64,000 nt of DNA from Lacticaseibacillus absianus (GTDB lineage: Bacteria > Bacillota > Bacilli > Lactobacillales > Lactobacillaceae): NCBI RefSeq assembly GCF_013407595.1, contig NZ_JABEKX010000002.1:974220-1038219 (forward strand), given 5' to 3'. The notes under the pieces are model-generated. The model had not been told where the DNA came from, searched no databases, and saw nothing but the letters and a program-made list of their open reading frames with translations. The translations under genes and the position numbers were made by a program. The stretch's first letter is position 1, and every line of letters starts with the position of its first letter. Of this stretch, positions 63,133 through 64,000 are shown one piece after another.

Positions 63133-64000
63133 ATGACAAACACACAATTCGCTGAGAACCTGCGCAAGTATGCCGAGCTGACCGTCGACCTCGGCGCCGG
63201 GGTGCACCCAGGGGACACCGTCTACCTGCAAATCGGCACCGACCAAGTCGAACTCGCCCACCTGATCACGGAAGCCGCGTACGCCCGCGGTGCTGCCGAG
63301 GTCGCCCTGTGGTGGCAAGACGACTTCACCCGCCGCCAAGACATGCTGCACATGCAAGAAGACCGCCTGTTCAACCAGCCGCCCCAAACCCAGGCGATGA
63401 TGGACTACTGGCTGAGCCACAACGCCAAGCGCATCACCGTGCACTCCGCCGACCCAGATAACCTCGCCGGCGTGCCGAGCGCACGCGTGGCAGGGTTTCA
63501 GGCCGGGTTCCAGCAGGCCTACGCCAAGCTATCCGAAGCGATCTCGGCCAACCGCATCAGCTGGACGATCATCGGCGCCGCCAGCCCGAAGTGGGCGCAA
63601 AAGGTGTTCCCGGACGCCCCGAGCGCTGAAGCGGCGACCGCTCAGCTCTGGGACGCGATCTTCAAGACCGTCCGCATCGACCAGCCAGACCCGACCGCGG
63701 CGTGGGTCGCTCACATCGACAAGCTCAACGCGAAGGCCGCTTGGCTCAACGAACTGGCCCTCGATCGCCTGCACTACACGGCCCCAGGCACCGACCTGAC
63801 CGTCGGCCTCCCTAAGGGCCACATCTGGACCGCGGCCGGCGGGGAAAACCCGCAAGGCGACCGCTTCATCCCGAACATGCCGACCGAAGAAGTCTTCACC
63901 GTACCGGATAACCGCCGCATCGATGGCACGGTCGCGTCGACCAAGCCGCTCTCCTATGCTGGCAATATCCTGGACGGCATGCACTTCACCTTCAAGGCGG
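63133..64000 (+). CDS. pepS: Aminopeptidase PepS, M29 family (partial, C-terminus outside window)
   Basis: 289 complete codons are visible and the frame continues past the right edge; full-length members have about 410 residues. The N-terminal 'FAENLRKYAELTVDLGAGV' (split as FAENLRKYAEL and VDLGAGV), 'VHPGDTVYLQIG', 'LWWQDDFTRRQDM' and 'NRISWTIIGAASPKWAQKVF' (split likewise) fit the AmpS/PepT-type M29 metallo-aminopeptidases. 'TDLTVGLPKGHIWTAAG' and 'IPNMPTEEVFTVPD' hold the first metal ligands (Glu). It trims peptides in the cytosol. The ATG follows GAGGGAAC. Confidence 0.94.
   Translation, partial: MTNTQFAENLRKYAELTVDLGAGVHPGDTVYLQIGTDQVELAHLITEAAYARGAAEVALWWQDDFTRRQDMLHMQEDRLFNQPPQTQAMMDYWLSHNAKRITVHSADPDNLAGVPSARVAGFQAGFQQAYAKLSEAISANRISWTIIGAASPKWAQKVFPDAPSAEAATAQLWDAIFKTVRIDQPDPTAAWVAHIDKLNAKAAWLNELALDRLHYTAPGTDLTVGLPKGHIWTAAGGENPQGDRFIPNMPTEEVFTVPDNRRIDGTVASTKPLSYAGNILDGMHFTFKA

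Overview
The window comes from a high-GC member of the Lactobacillaceae; a Lacticaseibacillus-like lineage is my best guess, made without any search. Supporting evidence: a huge KxYKxGKxW-type secreted adhesin with MucBP and MUB-like repeats, the Firmicute suf order (sufC-sufD-sufS-sufU-sufB), the yqeG-yqeH-yhbY-nadD-yqeK-rsfS-yqeM-tmcAL-yceD core operon, phosphomevalonate kinase, PepS and PepF peptidases, and an ArlRS-type two-component system. Most genes are on the minus strand. GGAGG-type ribosome binding sites, TTG/GTG starts and 1-17 base overlaps between genes are common.

Layout: 1-4720 is the N-terminal part of a giant surface adhesin that runs off the left edge. 5037-9861 is the complete suf Fe-S assembly operon. 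10146-12851 is arlR-arlS-marR. 13159-17921 holds small proteins, an MFS transporter, an FMN-binding protein, a cytoplasmic-looking ApbE and a divergent AraC regulator. 18007-19431 is gnd, with a palindrome over its likely promoter. 19528-25554 is the yqeG-to-yceD housekeeping operon. 25735-28102 is a plus-strand operon (VOC dioxygenase, esterase, quinone reductase) that looks like an mhq-type detoxification unit. 28156-29853 is PepF.

29982-51438 is a polysaccharide locus, visibly AT-richer than its flanks over about 38-51 kb. It reads on the minus strand from a priming sugar-phosphate transferase through GT2, Wzz, Wzy, LicD, Stealth phosphotransferase and GT4 to a terminator. A second tight unit follows: a cytidylyltransferase-PLP enzyme fusion, an ornithine-cyclodeaminase-family protein, a DUF1015 protein, a Wzx flippase and the Ser/Thr transporter SstT. 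I read this second unit with LicD as a candidate route to an amino-alcohol-phosphate decoration of the polysaccharide, possibly from serine; this is the best candidate here for an undescribed system. Next to it, a secreted GH25 lysozyme gene has been cut by an intact IS66-family element with an exact 8-bp target duplication. galU and an orphan rmlB end the locus.

51606-60080 holds mvaK2, a GtrB-type glycosyltransferase, map, a sugar epimerase, a membrane acyltransferase, flavodoxin, a YihY-GtrA pair and an LCP ligase, several of which are envelope functions. 60162-64000 holds a hypothetical protein, a DUF2252 protein, a TetR regulator and the start of pepS. I saw no tRNA, rRNA, CRISPR array or recognisable riboswitch.
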